The position numbers and the translations under genes are program-made. From assembly GCA_947482665.1 (NCBI GenBank), contig CANKJK010000011.1, positions 62,001 to 126,000 on the forward strand: a stretch of DNA of 64,000 bases. The letters are read 5' to 3'. Numbering within the stretch: the first letter of the stretch is position 1; each line of letters starts with the position of its first letter. Below the pieces are notes generated by a model. It was not told the DNA's origin, made no database searches, and was given only the letters and a program-made list of their open reading frames with translations. Positions 63,438 through 64,000 of the stretch are shown piece by piece. Origin of the DNA: Acidobacteriota bacterium (lineage in GTDB: Bacteria; Acidobacteriota; Vicinamibacteria; Vicinamibacterales; UBA2999).

Positions 63438-64000
63438 CTAGTCCAGCCGGCGCAGGATGAAGCACTTCAGGTAATAGGTTTCCGGCACGCCGAGCAGCAC
63501 CGGGTGATCACGGCCCTGCATCCGCTTCTCCACGATGCTCACCGGCACCTGGCTGTCAGCCGAGGCCTCGTGCAGCACGGCCTCGAACATCGGCTCCGTC
63601 ACGTTGTAGGAGCAGCTGCAGGTGATGAGCGTCCCGCCCGGCGTCAGCAGGCGCATCGCGCGGAGATTGATCTCCTTGTAGCCCGCCAGGGCGTTCGGCA
63701 CCGATGTCTTGTTCTTGGCGAAGGCTGGCGGGTCCAGCACGATCGTGTCGAAGCGCTCACCGGCCTTGCCGAGGCTGCGCAGTTCGTCGAACAGATTCGC
63801 CTCGACCGCCTGGAGGTGGGCGATCTTGTTGCGGGCGGCGTTGGCCGCCGTGCGCGCCACCGCGTCGGCCGAGATGTCGACGGCGATGACCTGATCGCAC
63901 GCGGATGCCAGCCGGAGCGAGAAGCCGCCGTTGTAGCTGCATCCATCGAGCAGGCGCCCCTTGGCATAGCGCAGCGCCGCCTCGCGGTTCTCACGCTGGT
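63438..64000 (-). CDS. rlmI: RlmI-type 23S rRNA methyltransferase, N-terminus beyond window edge
   Basis: 187 residues visible and still open at the right edge; the N-terminal PUA-like part lies outside. SAM-dependent core: QRENREAALRYAKG, LLDGCSYNGGFSLRLA, then VIAVDISADAV, IVLDPPAFAKNKTS and TCSCSYNVTEP. The catalytic Cys and DPP motif fit the RlmI/RlmK class of m5C rRNA methyltransferases. The name rests on pattern, not alignment. Confidence 0.85.
   Translation of the reverse strand, partial: QRENREAALRYAKGRLLDGCSYNGGFSLRLASACDQVIAVDISADAVARTAANAARNKIAHLQAVEANLFDELRSLGKAGERFDTIVLDPPAFAKNKTSVPNALAGYKEINLRAMRLLTPGGTLITCSCSYNVTEPMFEAVLHEASADSQVPVSIVEKRMQGRDHPVLLGVPETYYLKCFILRRLD

Overview
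The window is 64 kb of a high-GC, diderm (Gram-negative-type) bacterial chromosome. It is gene-dense and has no rRNA, tRNA, CRISPR array, prophage or insertion sequence that I could recognise. Several features suggest an Acidobacteriota genome, probably of the Vicinamibacteria type: an orphan piece of the acidobacterial VWFA-related protein family, an ExbB/ExbD/ExbD/TonB cluster with very long polyproline tracts, a HEAT-repeat/cyclophilin lipoprotein, Pro/Ala-rich exported proteins, a large membrane pyrophosphatase, and tandem 'carboxypeptidase-regulatory-like + haem + beta-propeller' proteins. This taxonomic call is an inference from gene content; no marker gene was aligned.

Layout. 1-5.4 kb: ileS (cut by the left edge), lspA, lgt, an RluD-type pseudouridine synthase and a Nudix hydrolase, in a tight forward operon. 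5.4-11.6 kb: lon, dksA-like and rsh (ppGpp) on the reverse strand, flanking forward rpmB-ridA. 11.7-13.4 kb: a TPR lipoprotein and a stand-alone receiver, separated by strong terminators. 13.4-16 kb: reverse tonB-exbB-exbD-exbD. 16-24.3 kb: reverse hppA, a DUF502 membrane protein, uppP, secF, secD, yajC and tgt. 24.3-27 kb: ddl and a TPR protein. 27.0-27.6 kb: two tiny Lys/Ala-rich reading frames, each with a structured leader and a terminator. 27.6-35 kb: HEAT-cyclophilin lipoprotein, deoxynucleoside kinase, accD, folC, lptD. 35-38.5 kb: nucleotide-sugar genes (rmlA, rmlC-like, rmlB and a reductase of the Rmd type), translationally chained. 38.5-42 kb: five small proteins, most of them exported. 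42-43 kb: a lower-GC two-gene module of unknown function. 43.3-46.2 kb: thiC with a TPP riboswitch, and pepT. 46.3-52.3 kb: a PEGA/cupin-like exported protein, a TrxC-type thioredoxin, a small membrane protein, a methyltransferase, kup and an amidase. 52.4-59.7 kb: three tandem haem/propeller paralogues followed by a small cytochrome c and a DUF1330 protein. 59.7-64 kb: DinB, an M1 aminopeptidase, an SDR, and an RlmI-type methyltransferase cut by the right edge.

How the genes fit together. Much of the window serves the envelope: lipoprotein maturation (lgt, lspA), protein export (secD/secF/yajC), undecaprenyl recycling (uppP), peptidoglycan precursor synthesis (ddl), LPS assembly (lptD), surface-sugar synthesis, and TonB-dependent uptake. 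A second theme is stress and growth control (lon, dksA, rsh, a receiver). Many neighbouring genes overlap by 4 bases (GTGA), which implies translational coupling. Several other genes have a -10 box only 6-9 bases before the start codon and no Shine-Dalgarno sequence, which implies leaderless mRNAs.

The best candidates for undescribed biology are: (i) the pair of 17- and 26-residue Lys/Ala-rich mini-genes at 27.06-27.56 kb with structured leaders; (ii) the tandem haem-propeller paralogues plus cytochrome at 52.4-59.4 kb; and (iii) the lower-GC winged-helix/membrane-protein pair at 42.05-43.0 kb.
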